In this document: positions 8,301 through 19,448 of the stretch, in pieces
How the letters are laid out: each line of letters begins with the position of its first letter
Position numbering within the stretch: position 1 is the stretch's first letter
NCBI GenBank assembly: GCA_013152545.1
Contig: JAADGF010000022.1
Span: forward strand, 1-64,000
Source: Gammaproteobacteria bacterium
GTDB lineage: Bacteria; Pseudomonadota; Gammaproteobacteria; SZUA-152
Direction of reading: 5' to 3'
Length of the DNA stretch: 64,000 nucleotides
Made by a program: the position numbers and the translations under genes
Notes under the pieces: generated by a model
Seen by the model: the letters and a program-made list of their open reading frames with translations, nothing else
The model's database searches: none
What the model was told of the DNA's origin: nothing

Positions 8301-8304
8301 AACG

Positions 8305-9108
8305 TTAATTTATACCAAACAATTCAGTCAACTTATAACCAGGATCATCTGCACGCATCAAAACTTCGCCCACCAAAAAAGCATTGACCCCATGCAAGCG
8401 CATCTTTGCAACATCATCAGCGCTATAAATACCACTCTCAGTAACCACAAGTTTATCATCTGAAATCAACGACAACAAACCAAGCGTGGTTTCCAAGCTG
8501 GTTTCAAAGGTTCTTAAATTACGATTATTGACACCCACTAAGCGCACCCCCAACGCTAACGCCCTAGCCAACTCCTCTGCATCATGCACCTCTACCAACA
8601 CATCCAGCCCCAAGTGGCTGGCTAATTGAGAGAACTCCACCAGGGCCGCATCACCCAGCGCGGCCACAATCAACAAAATACAATCTGCACCAAGGCTACG
8701 CGCTTCATATATCTGGTACGCATCGACAATAAAATCTTTCCGCAAAACCGGCAACGCACAAGCATCGCGAGCCTGCTGCAAATAAATATCGGCACCTTGA
8801 AAAAAATCGACATCCGTTAGTACTGACAAACAAGTGGCACCACCACGCTCATAAGCACGTGCAATAGCTGCTGGTTCAAAATCTTCTCGAATCACACCTT
8901 TGCTTGGTGATGCCTTTTTAATTTCAGCAATCACCGCAGCCCCTCCCCCAATAACAGCATTGTCAATCGCATTCACAAAACCACGAACCGGCGGCAAAGA
9001 CTCAATACGCTGACTTAGTTCACGCAAGCTAATACGTTGTGCCCGTTCTGATATTTCCTCTGCCTTACGGTATAGTATTTTTTTTAATATATCGGGTCTA
9101 ATCTGCAT
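8305..9108 (-). CDS. trpC: Indole-3-glycerol phosphate synthase
   Basis: A 267-residue monofunctional TrpC, which closes the ring of carboxyphenylamino-deoxyribulose phosphate to indole-3-glycerol phosphate. The (beta/alpha)8 barrel signatures are all present: [11 protein letters not shown] (catalytic Lys), [33 protein letters not shown] and the final phosphate-binding [13 protein letters not shown]. No TrpF domain is fused, unlike E. coli. It is the last gene of the minus-strand trpE-trpG-trpD-trpC unit, 61 bases after trpD. Length and motifs are normal. Confidence 0.97.
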   Translation of the reverse strand: MQIRPDILKKILYRKAEEISERAQRISLRELSQRIESLPPVRGFVNAIDNAVIGGGAAVIAEIKKASPSKGVIREDFEPAAIARAYERGGATCLSVLTDVDFFQGADIYLQQARDACALPVLRKDFIVDAYQIYEARSLGADCILLIVAALGDAALVEFSQLASHLGLDVLVEVHDAEELARALALGVRLVGVNNRNLRTFETSLETTLGLLSLISDDKLVVTESGIYSADDVAKMRLHGVNAFLVGEVLMRADDPGYKLTELFGIN

Positions 9109-9169
9109 AATACGTCCATCACTTTAACATATTTGTTTTGCCTCACAAGACAGGAAACCTTAACCCAAC

Positions 9170-10201
9170 CTACCGAGCTATTCGACCAAGCTGATTGGAG
9201 ACAGCAATCAACTGTTGCAGTTTATTTTCTGCGGCGCCACTGATCAGCGCTTCTTTTGCTGCATGAATACCAGCATCAATGCTATTCGCGAGTCCCGCAG
9301 CGTAAATCGAAGCACCCGCATTAAGTAATACGATATCAAGCGCTGGCCCTGGGCTGCCTGAAAACACCGCGTGAATCATTGCCAATGATTGTTGTGCATT
9401 ATCGACCGCAAGACTAGCGACATCGGCTCGATCAAAACCAAATTGTTCTGGTGTTATTTTATAAATGGTGATTTTACCATTTTTTAACTCCACCACTTTC
9501 GTCGCTGCGCCAATACTAATTTCATCCATGCCATCTTCAGCATGCACAACCAATACATGCTCACTCCCTAACTGGCCAAGCACCTTCGCCAATGGCTCAA
9601 GCCACTCTTCACTAAATACGCCCAGCACCTGGTTAGGCGCACCTGCTGGGTTGGTTAAAGGCCCTAATAGATTAAATAGGGTACGCACCCCCATTTCTTT
9701 ACGTGGACCTATCGCATGTTTCATAGCACTGTGATACTTGGGAGCAAACATAAACCCCAGCCCTACTTGGGTAACGCACTCGGCTACCTGCTCTGACGTT
9801 AAATCCAAATTAACACCGGCTGCCTCCAGCACATCAGCACTACCCGACTTGCTGGAAATAGACCGATTACCATGTTTAGCTACTTTCGCACCGGCTGCCG
9901 CAGCAACAAATGCACTGGCCGTTGATATATTAAATGTTCTTGCGCCATCACCACCCGTGCCACAAGTATCAACCAAATGCGGCCCACTCACGGTAACGTT
10001 CGTCGCCAGATCCCGCATTACACTGACCGCAGCAGTAATTTCGTCAACAGTTTCACCTTTCATACGCAACCCCACCAGGAACCCACCGATTTGGGACTGG
10101 GTGGCTTCACCTGTCATGATACAGCGCATTACTGCCTGCATTTCCGCTCGGGTTAAATTCTGTCGACGAATAACCGTCGCTATTGCATCTTGCAAATTCA
10201 T
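9170..10201 (-). CDS. trpD: Anthranilate phosphoribosyltransferase
   Basis: A 343-residue TrpD that joins anthranilate to phosphoribosyl pyrophosphate. Visible motifs are the PRPP-binding [18 protein letters not shown], the [21 protein letters not shown] loop, and the anthranilate-binding stretch around [18 protein letters not shown], followed by [11 protein letters not shown]. It is not fused to TrpG, as it is in E. coli. It is 207 bases downstream of trpG; that gap holds only a possible GC-rich hairpin (TCGCGCT near 10299 with AGCGCGA near 10341). Confidence 0.97.
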   Translation of the reverse strand: MNLQDAIATVIRRQNLTRAEMQAVMRCIMTGEATQSQIGGFLVGLRMKGETVDEITAAVSVMRDLATNVTVSGPHLVDTCGTGGDGARTFNISTASAFVAAAAGAKVAKHGNRSISSKSGSADVLEAAGVNLDLTSEQVAECVTQVGLGFMFAPKYHSAMKHAIGPRKEMGVRTLFNLLGPLTNPAGAPNQVLGVFSEEWLEPLAKVLGQLGSEHVLVVHAEDGMDEISIGAATKVVELKNGKITIYKITPEQFGFDRADVASLAVDNAQQSLAMIHAVFSGSPGPALDIVLLNAGASIYAAGLANSIDAGIHAAKEALISGAAENKLQQLIAVSNQLGRIAR

Positions 10202-10408
10202 TACATACCCTCTCCGCTATTCCAGTGTTTTATTGCTACCTAACTTTGTCGTTTTTTAGGAACGGGCACAGATATAACATCCCTATTGTACACCTCAGTC
10301 GCGCTGCTCCAAGCTCGCCCCCTCCAAGAACGCAGGCGGTAGCGCGATTCAGGCGACTAACGCCGGGCGCCAAACAGAGATATGGCGAGACCACCCCTTA
10401 CTTTTAAC

Positions 10409-10990
10409 CTAAATTAATTTTAAAAAATTAGCCAGTAAAGCGTACCCATGTTGAGTCAGTATGGATTCCGGATGAAACTGTACGCTTTCTATCAAATAAT
10501 TTTTATGTTGCATAGCCATGATTTCATCACGTTTCCCGCTATCCGTTTCAGTCCAGGCCGTAACCTGCAAGCATTCCGGAAAATTCTGTTTTTCTACCAC
10601 CAAAGAATGATAACGCGTTGCCTCAAAGGGGCTCTCGAGTCCAGCAAAAACACCTTCCCCCTTATGGTAAATCATTGAGGTTTTACCATGCATAATCGCA
10701 TTGGCGTGCACCACCTTGCCACCAAAGCACTGACCAATACTTTGATGCCCCAAACACACGCCCAAAATAGGCACTTTGCCAGCAAAATGTTCTATCGCCG
10801 CCAATGATATTCCTGCTTCATTCGGCGTACAAGGTCCAGGAGAAATCACCAAATGACTGGGGTTTAAATTCTCGATTTCTTGCAGTGTGATTTTATCATT
10901 ACGAAACACCTTAACCTCAGCATTTAACTCACCAAAATACTGTACCAGATTATAGGTAAATGAGTCGTAATTATCGATCATTATTAACAT
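10409..10990 (-). CDS. trpG: Anthranilate synthase glutamine amidotransferase subunit
   Basis: A 193-residue class I amidotransferase that supplies ammonia from glutamine to TrpE. I chose the ATG at 10990, which has GAGGT eight bases before it and gives the standard N-terminus [19 protein letters not shown]; the frame is open further upstream (to 11107) without family similarity. The catalytic Cys lies in [11 protein letters not shown], and the His-Glu pair in [10 protein letters not shown]. It may also serve PabB in folate synthesis, as in other bacteria with a single free-standing glutaminase; no pabB is in the window. Confidence 0.96.
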   Translation of the reverse strand: MLIMIDNYDSFTYNLVQYFGELNAEVKVFRNDKITLQEIENLNPSHLVISPGPCTPNEAGISLAAIEHFAGKVPILGVCLGHQSIGQCFGGKVVHANAIMHGKTSMIYHKGEGVFAGLESPFEATRYHSLVVEKQNFPECLQVTAWTETDSGKRDEIMAMQHKNYLIESVQFHPESILTQHGYALLANFLKLI

Positions 10991-11173
10991 GGTTGTTACC
11001 TCAGCGATATTTTTCTCTATGAGAAATTTGCGCTTTATTGTGAAACATACCTCTTTAGCAATCGCAGACACGCCACAGTGATCATTACTTGGCTTCTCAT
11101 CCAACAAGCGCCAAAGGCATCATTGACAATAAGGCAGGAGGTTGCTTCACGATGTCATCAACAACACCATCAC

Positions 11174-12658
11174 TTAAAAAATATTTCCTTCCACCATTGC
11201 CACTGCACTGAAAATTGCACGCCCTTTATTCATGGTTTCCTGCCATTCATTTTCAGGCACTGAGTCGTAAACAATGCCTGCACCAGCCTGTATATGAAGG
11301 GTGTTATCTTTAATGATTGCGGTTCGAATAGCTATTGCAGTATCCATATTGCCGGTCCAGGAGATATAACCCACTGCGCCGGAATAAATGCCTCGCTTGA
11401 TGGGTTCCAATTCATCGATAATTTCCATGGCACGTATCTTCGGTGCACCACTTACAGTGCCTGCTGGAAATGTTGCTCTTAACACATCAATAACGCTCAT
11501 TCCTGCCTTTAATTTTCCAGTAACGTTGGAAACTATGTGCATAACATGGGAATAGCGCTCTATCAGCATTTTTTCTGTTAAACGGACACTTCCAGTTTCA
11601 GCAATACGTCCGGCATCATTTCGCCCTAAATCAATAAGCATTAAATGTTCAGCAAGCTCTTTGGGGTCTGCTAACAACTCCTGCTCGAGTGCTAAATCTT
11701 CATGCTCTGTTTTACCACGAGGTCGAGTACCCGCAATTGGTCTCACTGTTACTTCACCACCTTCTTCACGCACCAAAATTTCTGGTGAAGAACCTACGAT
11801 ATGGAATTCATTCAGATTAAGGTAGTACATGTAGGGTGATGGATTTACAGTACGTAATGCACGGTACATATCCAAGGGCCGACCGTTAAAGGGAATTGAC
11901 AGACGTTGCGATAACACGACTTGCATCACATCGCCTTCGACAATATATTCTTTTGCACGACGCACCGCAGCTTCGTAATCTTGTTGTGTAAATCCGGATA
12001 CAAAATCACGCTCTTCCACGCGCTGTATCGGCGTTGATGATGGCTTACGTGAGATCGGTTGATCCAAACGCTGCACAAGCTCATCCAGGCGTTGCTGCCC
12101 GCGTTGGTACGCATCATCACTGGCCTCACCCGGATCCACATACACTACCAGCACTAATTTACCGCGCAGATTATCAAACACCACCACCTCATCGGAGACC
12201 ATCAAAACAATATCCGGTGTTCCCAAGGTATCTGGGTTTGGGCAAACCCCGAGACGGGGCTCAATATAACGCACGGTATCATAACCAAAATAGCCCACTA
12301 GGCCGCCACTAAAGCGTGGTAAGTGCTCAACATCTGGTGATTTGACACGCTGATGAAAATCTGCAACCCACGTAAGTGGATCCTCACAATCAAATTCCTG
12401 TTTAACAGAATTATTTTCCAGAACCGAAATACGTCGGTCAGTCACCCGAATCAGGGTACGGCAGGGTAAACCAATAATGGAATAGCGTCCCCATTTTTCA
12501 CCCCCTTGCAGGGATTCGAATAAATAGGAGTACGGGCCATCATCGGTCAGCTTCAAATAAGTACTTAAGGGGGTATCAAAGTCCGCGAGAACTTCCCGCG
12601 TTAGAGGAATACGATTATAACCTTGCGCCGCAAATGCGGCAAACGCTTGCTTTTCCAT
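11174..12658 (-). CDS. trpE: Anthranilate synthase component I
   Basis: A 494-residue TrpE, which makes anthranilate from chorismate with ammonia delivered by TrpG. The N-terminal tryptophan-binding part is visible ([20 protein letters not shown]). The chorismate-binding domain has [42 protein letters not shown] and [19 protein letters not shown]. Feedback inhibition by tryptophan is expected from the conserved N-terminal motif. It is the first gene of the trp unit, 183 bases before trpG. A true attenuator with tandem Trp codons was not found upstream. Confidence 0.97.
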   Translation of the reverse strand: MEKQAFAAFAAQGYNRIPLTREVLADFDTPLSTYLKLTDDGPYSYLFESLQGGEKWGRYSIIGLPCRTLIRVTDRRISVLENNSVKQEFDCEDPLTWVADFHQRVKSPDVEHLPRFSGGLVGYFGYDTVRYIEPRLGVCPNPDTLGTPDIVLMVSDEVVVFDNLRGKLVLVVYVDPGEASDDAYQRGQQRLDELVQRLDQPISRKPSSTPIQRVEERDFVSGFTQQDYEAAVRRAKEYIVEGDVMQVVLSQRLSIPFNGRPLDMYRALRTVNPSPYMYYLNLNEFHIVGSSPEILVREEGGEVTVRPIAGTRPRGKTEHEDLALEQELLADPKELAEHLMLIDLGRNDAGRIAETGSVRLTEKMLIERYSHVMHIVSNVTGKLKAGMSVIDVLRATFPAGTVSGAPKIRAMEIIDELEPIKRGIYSGAVGYISWTGNMDTAIAIRTAIIKDNTLHIQAGAGIVYDSVPENEWQETMNKGRAIFSAVAMVEGNIF

Positions 12659-12928
12659 AATAATAAATCACCTAAAAAACCCATTTAAACAATTGCTTAA
12701 ATCAACAAAAAACATGGCCTAGCCACGCCATCGCAACGTTGAGCAATAAGAACTGCCTGGAATTTTTATAGTGTGACGTCGAATCATGGTATATGCAGTT
12801 TATCAGGTAAAATATTGTTGTCACCAGATAATATCAACCTACCCGGAAATATTAACCAAATCGATGTTTGCGGTTTTTGCGATTGATAATCAGTTATTGT
12901 AGGCTATTCTCTCGCTTTTGGCCATCCA

Positions 12929-13115
12929 GGAGCCTGTCCGAGAATAGCCGCCGTCGCGAGGGAGCGCCATGTTGAGTCCATTTTTTCGATGGCATCGGGC
13001 ATCTATTTTTGGCATTTGAGGCGAATATTGAACCTATTTTATTTAACGTAGTGACCGTAACAATGGGCCAATATGGCGTTTTCGCAATCGGCTTTCTATT
13101 TCTCGGACAGGCTCC
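12929..13115. repeat. MITE-like element, family 3, perfect 16-bp terminal inverted repeats
   Basis: GGAGCCTGTCCGAGAA at 12929-12944 is repeated exactly in reverse complement at 13100-13115. The enclosed DNA is 155 bp with no gene. The left terminus is also part of a second dyad: GGCTATTCTC (12902-12911) pairs with GAGAATAGCC (12940-12949). No target duplication is evident. The length and perfect termini suggest a non-autonomous transposable element. No second copy is visible in this window. Confidence 0.65.
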
Positions 13116-13180
13116 CAGTGATTACAGGGTCTCGATGCCTCCCGCTAATCCCCCTCGTATTCCTCATCGTTTTATCTTCG

Positions 13181-13210
13181 GTGCCATCGTCACAACAGTG
13201 ACGATGGCAC
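13181..13210. terminator. Perfect 13-bp hairpin after the giant lipoprotein gene
   Basis: GTGCCATCGTCAC, loop ACAA-type of four bases, then GTGACGATGGCAC. It starts 17 bases after the stop of the minus-strand gene ending at 13227, the position expected for a terminator. The T run after it on the minus strand is lacking, so termination may be imperfect or assisted by Rho. Confidence 0.55.
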
Positions 13211-13226
13211 GACGAATGAGCTCGAT

Positions 13227-16200
13227 TTATTGAGGCGCATTCCTTGCGTCCACCTTATACTGTAATCGGCTTGCGTAAATACTCTCTACAGCCTGCTCCG
13301 TTAAATCACTCATTTTGGCTAATACCGCCTGACTCCAGACCACTGTTGCAACACCGTTGGCATCAAACGCTACCTGTGGCGAGGAATCCGCCAAGATTGG
13401 GGCATTAGTCTCAAGCAATTTTGGAGTACTCCAGTTGGCATTAACCGTAGAGTGATTACCCCATAGATCACCACCCTGATTCCACACCGCAAGGGTATTT
13501 CCAACGGAATCGACAGCCACAACAATATCGCGCGCCGCTGTTCCTGCCAACACTGTTGAACTAATCAAGTCAGGTGTACTCCAGCCATCGGTTAAACGAC
13601 TTACCCATACCCCTTGACGACCATCTGTATGAGTTCCAATAAAGCCAACAGTTGCCCTGCCTGAATTATCAATGGTAAGGGACACTTTAGAGGATACCGC
13701 CACAATATCCGCCGAAATCAATGCAACCGCACTCCATCGATTGGGAACAATGCCCTGCATATCAAAAAAGCTCCAATAAATTTGGCCGTTTCGTGCCCAC
13801 ACTGCAAGTCCATCATTGGAGCTAAAAACACCCACCTCTCTTTCGCCAATAAATGTTTTCGGATCGACCGTTTCTACAAACACGCTGGACCAATTCGTCG
13901 TCGCACCTAAAACCGCATTGGATCGCACCGTGCCAGCCCGAGACCAAATTGCGATTGCAGCATCATTTTTGACGCCACCAATCGCTATCTTGGGCTTATT
14001 AGAACTACCAACACTGACCTCAAGTGACTGTTCAGCCCCCCAAGTACTGGCGTTGAAATTATATAAATTTCCTTTAATGCTGCGTGCAGTTGAACTGGTA
14101 AGGCTGGCGTCTTCCCACACAACCCTCACATTGCCAGCACCATCTTGCGCCATATTGAAACTGTAAATTGTGTTTTCAGATCTTTCGACGGTTTGCCGTG
14201 GCGTTAACCAACCAAGGTCAACATTATAGCGATTATACCATAGATCGTATTTTTTCCCGTCCCATTGCCGCCACACGGAAATAGCCGTACCCGATGGTGT
14301 TACCACCACCTCCGGGAAATACGTATTACGCGATGGACTATTGTCAATTGGCACTGCCTTTTCCCAGCCCCCATTGACAGCATTGTAACGGTTTGCAATG
14401 GTTCGGTTAAACCCGTCACCAAGCCAGCTTTGCTGCCAGACCACAAACACATTGTTAGCGCCATCAATCGCAAGTTGCGGCGCATAAGCTCGCGCTCTTG
14501 GCCCGAAAGGTGCGGCCACTTTATTATCATCAAGTGTTTCAATTAATTCCGGTGTACCCCAAGCATCCACCACGTCAATCGTTCTGACATCCTTCGCGGC
14601 TAAACCATCAGTATCGGTTACTGTTAACGTTACCGTATATACCCCCAACGAGGGATAGGTAACAATCGGGTTTTGCAAATTAGAGCCCGGTATTGCTGTC
14701 GAACCGAAATCCCAGGCATAAGACAGATTGGCCGGAATATCTTCCACATCGGTTGCGCTGCCCTTAAAAGAAAAGGATGTATTGACAGCCACACCTCGAT
14801 TTGCGCTGGGGGTATCAATACTTGCAGTTGGTGGTGTATTTAGCGCTAACACGTTAACAGCAACATTAAATGGATCACTGTTAGCGTTTCCATCATTCAC
14901 AAACACTGACACATTCAGCATACCAGTATGATTTTGTATTGGCAAAATCGTTGTTCCCTCCACACTATAATTCGGGCCGGGATTCACTGTCAACGTATAA
15001 CCTGACGGATAATCATTATCAACATCGGTGACCAACAGATGGCCAAAATCAATGGTAAAGGCATTACCTGCCGCCAGACTAATGGGGGAAGGCGTTTGAC
15101 CAGTAATGACAGGTGCGTCATTCACCGGGGTCACAGTCACTCGCTTACTGCCGGTAACCGCTGGCGCTTCGCCATCATCCACGGATGTGGCAATGGTAAA
15201 GTTCTGATCAAAATCCGGTGCCGGAGTAAAACGCAGACTGGCTAATAAGGCGTTAACATCAGCCAGCACGCCACTGGCTTGCCATACGCCACTGCTCGCA
15301 TTGTAGCTGGCCGTCACATTCCCGACAGTTACTGCGACTAAACTACCTGCCGACGGCGCAGACAAGGTGAGTGTTGCAGTCACATTGGCGCTGTCCGGAT
15401 CACTCAAGGCAATGGCCGTTAAGTTAAACGCGGGGTCTCCCTCACGATAGGCTTGTGGCGCGTTGAGATTGCTGGCACTGACCGGGTCATTTTGCGGCGT
15501 AACGGTAATTGATACCACAGCAATGGCGCTGGCCGAGCCATCGCTGATTTCATAGCTAAAGCTGTCATTGGTGGTTTCACTACCGTTATGAGTGTAGTTA
15601 AAAGCACCATCCGGACTGAGGCTGACACTGCCGTGTTGAGGTGCAGTGATCGGGGCAGTGGCGACACTTAAAACATTGCCATCAGCATCGATATCATTAC
15701 TTAAAAGTCCCGGTGCATTAATCCGCAAGGTGCTGCCTTCGGCGACAGTATAACGGTCATCAACTGCCACAGGGGCGATATTAGCATTACTAACATTAAT
15801 ACTAATCGTAAAGACGTTGCTTTCAGCATTGCCATCGCTAACACTGACAGGCACACTGATGGTACCGTTAACAGCGATATCAGCAATGGGCGTTACGGTA
15901 TTACCGATCAAGGTGTAGCCACGTCCCGCTTGCACCGTTAAGGTGAACTCTTCAGGATAGCTATTATCGGGATCGGTCACCACAAGATTGTTAAGTGTCA
16001 GGGTTAACGCCGTTCCAGTGGTGGCTGAAAGGCTTGCCGGAATCTGGGCGCTAATAGTGGGGGCATCATTTTGAGGGATAACAGTGACATTCACCGTGAT
16101 GCTGTCCACCCCGCCCCGGCCATCGCTGACCTGAATATTGAAACTATCCGTCCCCTGATAGTTAAGGTTGGGCGTGTAAAAAATATTGACAATACTGGCA

Positions 16201-19200
16201 TTGGCGTTGCCTAACACCCCGGCGCTACCCTGCGCAGGCGCTTGACTAAGAGACCAGGCAAAACTCTCGCCATCGACGTCACTGGCCGTTAGGCTGAGAT
16301 TGAACGGCGTGGGTTTCAAATCTTCGTCAATGGTAACGTTGACCGTCGCACCTTGAGTAATTTGCGGTGCCTGATTCTCCGGGTCCGTCACAACCTGCTG
16401 AGGCGTCGCCGTCATAATTTGACTCGCCGTACTTTCACCGCTGCTGTTCCGAGCACTGAGTTGATAATAGTAAGTAATGTTGTTTCTCAACCCAGTATGA
16501 ACATAACTGGGCAATACGTCGTTGATCGGAGCTTCGCTATTGATGGGCGCCACTTCAGCACTATTGCTCCAATACAGAGTGTAGCTGACACCGGGCTGGC
16601 TGTGCCAGTTGAGAACGACTTGGCGATCACCTGCAATAGCGACAAAACCAGTAGGACTATCGGGCACCAACGCCTGGGGTACGACACTGCGCTGCCCACT
16701 CAGAAGGCTTTGACCACCTGGGTTGAGGGCCGCAAGGCGAAAATAATAGGTCTGGCCGTTGCTGAAGTTGCCGAGGACATCACCCGGCTGCACACCCCGT
16801 TGTTGCGACCATTGTTCGAGCGGTGCCGCATTATCGCTGTGCCAGTACAACAAATAACTGGTCGCATCGCCGCTTTGCTCCCAATTGATAACAACCTGTT
16901 TATCTCCAGAAATAACGCTGAACGTCTGAGGCGTAACAGGGGGTGCCACTTGAGGGCGGGCGCTGATGGTTTCAGATAAGGCGCTTTCGCCGCCAGGGTT
17001 CACGGCGCTTAGTTGATAATAATAAGCCAAGCCATTGGCAAGACCAGAGTGAATGTAATGCAGCTTTCCATCTTCTCTAACCGCGCTCACTTGATCAAGG
17101 CTTAGGACAATACGAGCGCTGGTAACGCTGTCGATGGTGGGCTCGGTGGACCAATAGATAACATAAGCAATGGCGCTGTCGACCGGCGCCCAGTCTAGGT
17201 TAACCCCACCGGGTTGGGGGGCTGCAAGAACAGTTTGCGGTGCCATTTGGGGCGGCAATACCTGCGGAGTGGCACTCACTTGCGAAGACAAAGCACTTTC
17301 ACCGCTGTCGTTGAAAGCGGAGACCTGAAAATAATAGGTGAAACCATTGGTGTCAGGACCATTACTGAAGACGTAACCGGATTGGATATTGGTAATGACC
17401 TGGGTGTCGCTGCGCACCAGCACCTCGCGACTGACATCAAGGCCATTATCATCAAATTCATCTCCGACAGAAACCGGGTCAGCGGGCCGTTCCTGTGTCC
17501 AATAGAGATTGTAAGTAGGTGCAATCTCGCCGCTGTCGATTCCCTCAAAATAAATTCGCACTTGGTTATCACCCTCCTGCGTCCAGACCTGACTGGGTAC
17601 ACCGGGGGTGGGCGCTTGAGGACGGGCCCACACTTCGGCGCTGGCCCGGCTTTCACCACCATCGTTAACAGCGGTGATTGTGTAGTAATATGGCCGTCCG
17701 TTTTGCACATCACGGTGAGTAATCTGCCATTGCCCGTTATCACCTGCTTGAATATCAGACGCGGGCAGCAGAATACCATTGCGGGGGCTAACGCCAGCAC
17801 GAGTGTGGTAATATACGCGGTAGCCACGCACAGCCTGGCTCTCGTCGGTAGGATTCTGAGTGCTGGCGCCTTGCCATTGCACCTCAACATAACCATTACC
17901 AGGTCGGGCGCTGGGTAAGGATGGCGCATTGGGCACCGGTTGATGCGGACGGATTTCAATCACGCTGGAACGTGCGCTTTCCTGGGCGTTGGGATCGCTG
18001 GCCGCACTGCGAGCGCTGACCTGTAGCTGGTAGACTTGACCGTTGATCAAACCGCTTAGGGTATAGGGGCTTTGTATATTAAGAATACCTTGCTCATTGC
18101 CTTGATCGTCAATCACATACAAGTTGTAATCGATGGCCCCCTGTACGGCGTTCCAACGCACCCCCAAGGTGCCGTCTCCGGCGATGGCCCGCAATCCAGC
18201 CGGTACACCGGGGCGAATAATGTCAGGGCTACCACTCACTTCGCTGGATAAATCGCTTTCCCCATGATCATTGAATGCACTCAGGCGATAACGATAGGTC
18301 GTGCCGTTATTTAATCCAATATGGGTATACGGGGGTTGTATGTAAGCCAGAGTTTCCACCCCGTCAGCCCCCGGAAAAATATCGTCGCTGTCACTGCTGC
18401 TCCAATAGAGATGATACCCCAAAGCGCCTTCCACGGCAGGCCAGTCCAGGCTCAGCTGACCACTGCCAAGGCTCACGCGTAACGACACTGGTTCAGTGGG
18501 CACAGTGCCAGGCGCAGTAATGAGATAATTATCTGGTGGGGTCAGTTCCACCGCATTGGATAAACGACTCTCACCACTGGCATTGTGGGCTTGAACCCGG
18601 TAATGATAACTAATATTATTGTCTAAAGGCGCTAGGGTGTAGGGACTGGTCACTTGGGTAATTTTTACATCATTGCTGCTAACCTCACCACGGTTGTTCC
18701 AGTACAATGTATAGTTGCTGGCGTTGCGAATATTGCTCCAACGAAGTGTGGCCTGACCTGAATCGATATTGACCTGCTCAATGACGGGGGCACTCGGTGC
18801 GGGTTTTTGCGGCCGGGCACTCACTTCAGCAGAGCCACTACTGGCGCCAGCAGCATTTTCGGCTACCAGGATGTAATAATAATCCTGATTATTGCTGAGA
18901 CCACTGTGCACAAAGGGAGAAATCACCTCGTCGATGCGCGCATCGCTGGCACTGACATTACCCTGGGTGTTCCAATACAGGGTATAATGCGTAGCACCGG
19001 GGAGGGGCTCCCACTGTAGCGTCACCCGGGCATCGCCACTGCGAGCATTCACTAGACTGGGCTTGGCCGGTACCGCCGCTTCGGGCGTGGCGCTGGCAAC
19101 GATGGATTCAGCACTTTCGCCCTGGCCAGTGTGCGCAGTGATCACGTAGTAATAACGTACACCATTGGCTAACCCTCGGTGTTCCAGGTGCGGTTCGGTG

Positions 19201-19448
19201 GTTGAAATCAGCGCCCCACGCGCGGGACTCACGTCGGCTTGGTTGGACCAATACACACTATAACCATTGGCCCCAGAAACACCGCTCCACGCCAACTCAA
19301 TCACTCGCGTACCGGGATTTATGGCGAGGTTTTGCGGAATATTTTTCAGCGTGCCTACACTCGGATCACTACTACTACAAGCCGTTAACAACACTGACAC
19401 CAGTAGCGTGGCATAAAATAGAAATGGGGTATGCAAAGATCTCTTCAT
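13227..19448 (-). CDS. Giant lipoprotein with fibronectin III, cadherin/Ig-like and PKD repeats and a propeller-like C-terminus
   Basis: A 2073-residue surface or periplasmic protein. The N-terminus has a lipoprotein signal (LLVSVLLTAC, lipid-modified Cys at about 24). Residues about 30-1018 contain ten fibronectin type III repeats, each with W...Y.LYW and ending Y.Y.L.A.N..GES...S..V.A.PQ. Residues about 1020-1540 hold five cadherin/Ig-like repeats (starting NDAP or similar, with DxDG and YTPN..F.G.DSF), likely calcium-binding. A PKD domain follows at about 1546-1626 (YAWDFG...VTLTVTDTDG). The last 440 residues form repeated VVW/AVW blades like BNR or WD sequences. The start follows a weak AGG. 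It is alone on the minus strand, so it is probably expressed by itself. Such architectures are typical of adhesion or matrix-binding proteins; the ligand is unknown. Confidence 0.85.
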   Translation of the reverse strand: MKRSLHTPFLFYATLLVSVLLTACSSSDPSVGTLKNIPQNLAINPGTRVIELAWSGVSGANGYSVYWSNQADVSPARGALISTTEPHLEHRGLANGVRYYYVITAHTGQGESAESIVASATPEAAVPAKPSLVNARSGDARVTLQWEPLPGATHYTLYWNTQGNVSASDARIDEVISPFVHSGLSNNQDYYYILVAENAAGASSGSAEVSARPQKPAPSAPVIEQVNIDSGQATLRWSNIRNASNYTLYWNNRGEVSSNDVKITQVTSPYTLAPLDNNISYHYRVQAHNASGESRLSNAVELTPPDNYLITAPGTVPTEPVSLRVSLGSGQLSLDWPAVEGALGYHLYWSSSDSDDIFPGADGVETLAYIQPPYTHIGLNNGTTYRYRLSAFNDHGESDLSSEVSGSPDIIRPGVPAGLRAIAGDGTLGVRWNAVQGAIDYNLYVIDDQGNEQGILNIQSPYTLSGLINGQVYQLQVSARSAASDPNAQESARSSVIEIRPHQPVPNAPSLPSARPGNGYVEVQWQGASTQNPTDESQAVRGYRVYYHTRAGVSPRNGILLPASDIQAGDNGQWQITHRDVQNGRPYYYTITAVNDGGESRASAEVWARPQAPTPGVPSQVWTQEGDNQVRIYFEGIDSGEIAPTYNLYWTQERPADPVSVGDEFDDNGLDVSREVLVRSDTQVITNIQSGYVFSNGPDTNGFTYYFQVSAFNDSGESALSSQVSATPQVLPPQMAPQTVLAAPQPGGVNLDWAPVDSAIAYVIYWSTEPTIDSVTSARIVLSLDQVSAVREDGKLHYIHSGLANGLAYYYQLSAVNPGGESALSETISARPQVAPPVTPQTFSVISGDKQVVINWEQSGDATSYLLYWHSDNAAPLEQWSQQRGVQPGDVLGNFSNGQTYYFRLAALNPGGQSLLSGQRSVVPQALVPDSPTGFVAIAGDRQVVLNWHSQPGVSYTLYWSNSAEVAPINSEAPINDVLPSYVHTGLRNNITYYYQLSARNSSGESTASQIMTATPQQVVTDPENQAPQITQGATVNVTIDEDLKPTPFNLSLTASDVDGESFAWSLSQAPAQGSAGVLGNANASIVNIFYTPNLNYQGTDSFNIQVSDGRGGVDSITVNVTVIPQNDAPTISAQIPASLSATTGTALTLTLNNLVVTDPDNSYPEEFTLTVQAGRGYTLIGNTVTPIADIAVNGTISVPVSVSDGNAESNVFTISINVSNANIAPVAVDDRYTVAEGSTLRINAPGLLSNDIDADGNVLSVATAPITAPQHGSVSLSPDGAFNYTHNGSETTNDSFSYEISDGSASAIAVVSITVTPQNDPVSASNLNAPQAYREGDPAFNLTAIALSDPDSANVTATLTLSAPSAGSLVAVTVGNVTASYNASSGVWQASGVLADVNALLASLRFTPAPDFDQNFTIATSVDDGEAPAVTGSKRVTVTPVNDAPVITGQTPSPISLAAGNAFTIDFGHLLVTDVDNDYPSGYTLTVNPGPNYSVEGTTILPIQNHTGMLNVSVFVNDGNANSDPFNVAVNVLALNTPPTASIDTPSANRGVAVNTSFSFKGSATDVEDIPANLSYAWDFGSTAIPGSNLQNPIVTYPSLGVYTVTLTVTDTDGLAAKDVRTIDVVDAWGTPELIETLDDNKVAAPFGPRARAYAPQLAIDGANNVFVVWQQSWLGDGFNRTIANRYNAVNGGWEKAVPIDNSPSRNTYFPEVVVTPSGTAISVWRQWDGKKYDLWYNRYNVDLGWLTPRQTVERSENTIYSFNMAQDGAGNVRVVWEDASLTSSTARSIKGNLYNFNASTWGAEQSLEVSVGSSNKPKIAIGGVKNDAAIAIWSRAGTVRSNAVLGATTNWSSVFVETVDPKTFIGEREVGVFSSNDGLAVWARNGQIYWSFFDMQGIVPNRWSAVALISADIVAVSSKVSLTIDNSGRATVGFIGTHTDGRQGVWVSRLTDGWSTPDLISSTVLAGTAARDIVVAVDSVGNTLAVWNQGGDLWGNHSTVNANWSTPKLLETNAPILADSSPQVAFDANGVATVVWSQAVLAKMSDLTEQAVESIYASRLQYKVDARNAPQ

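Larger units (their letters stand above)
7645..8304. other. Intergenic region with two repeat remnants and a 16-bp palindrome
   Basis: No gene is supported. It contains a family 1 repeat (7962-8090), the perfect palindrome CTTGTTCGCGAACAAG (8190-8205), and a family 2-like inverted repeat (about 8215-8300). The repeats make short frames on both strands that I do not regard as genes. Confidence 0.55.
12659..13226. other. Intergenic region upstream of trpE, with an inverted-repeat element
   Basis: It contains the presumed trpE promoter region (12660-12900), an inverted-repeat element (12929-13115) and a terminator-like hairpin (13181-13210). A nine-codon frame on the minus strand (12702-12731) has a single Trp codon, which is too little to call a leader peptide. 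Confidence 0.5.

Noticed and set aside
10202-10408. Riboswitch or leader between trpG and trpD
   Set aside because: Only a partial GC-rich dyad is seen; no known motif or terminator with a T run.
12702-12731. Possible trp leader peptide before trpE
   Set aside because: Nine codons on the minus strand contain just one Trp codon, and no alternative terminator/antiterminator pair is clear; the evidence does not support attenuation.
13009-13233. 74-codon plus-strand reading frame inside the family 3 element
   Set aside because: It crosses the terminal inverted repeat and the terminator hairpin and has no family similarity.
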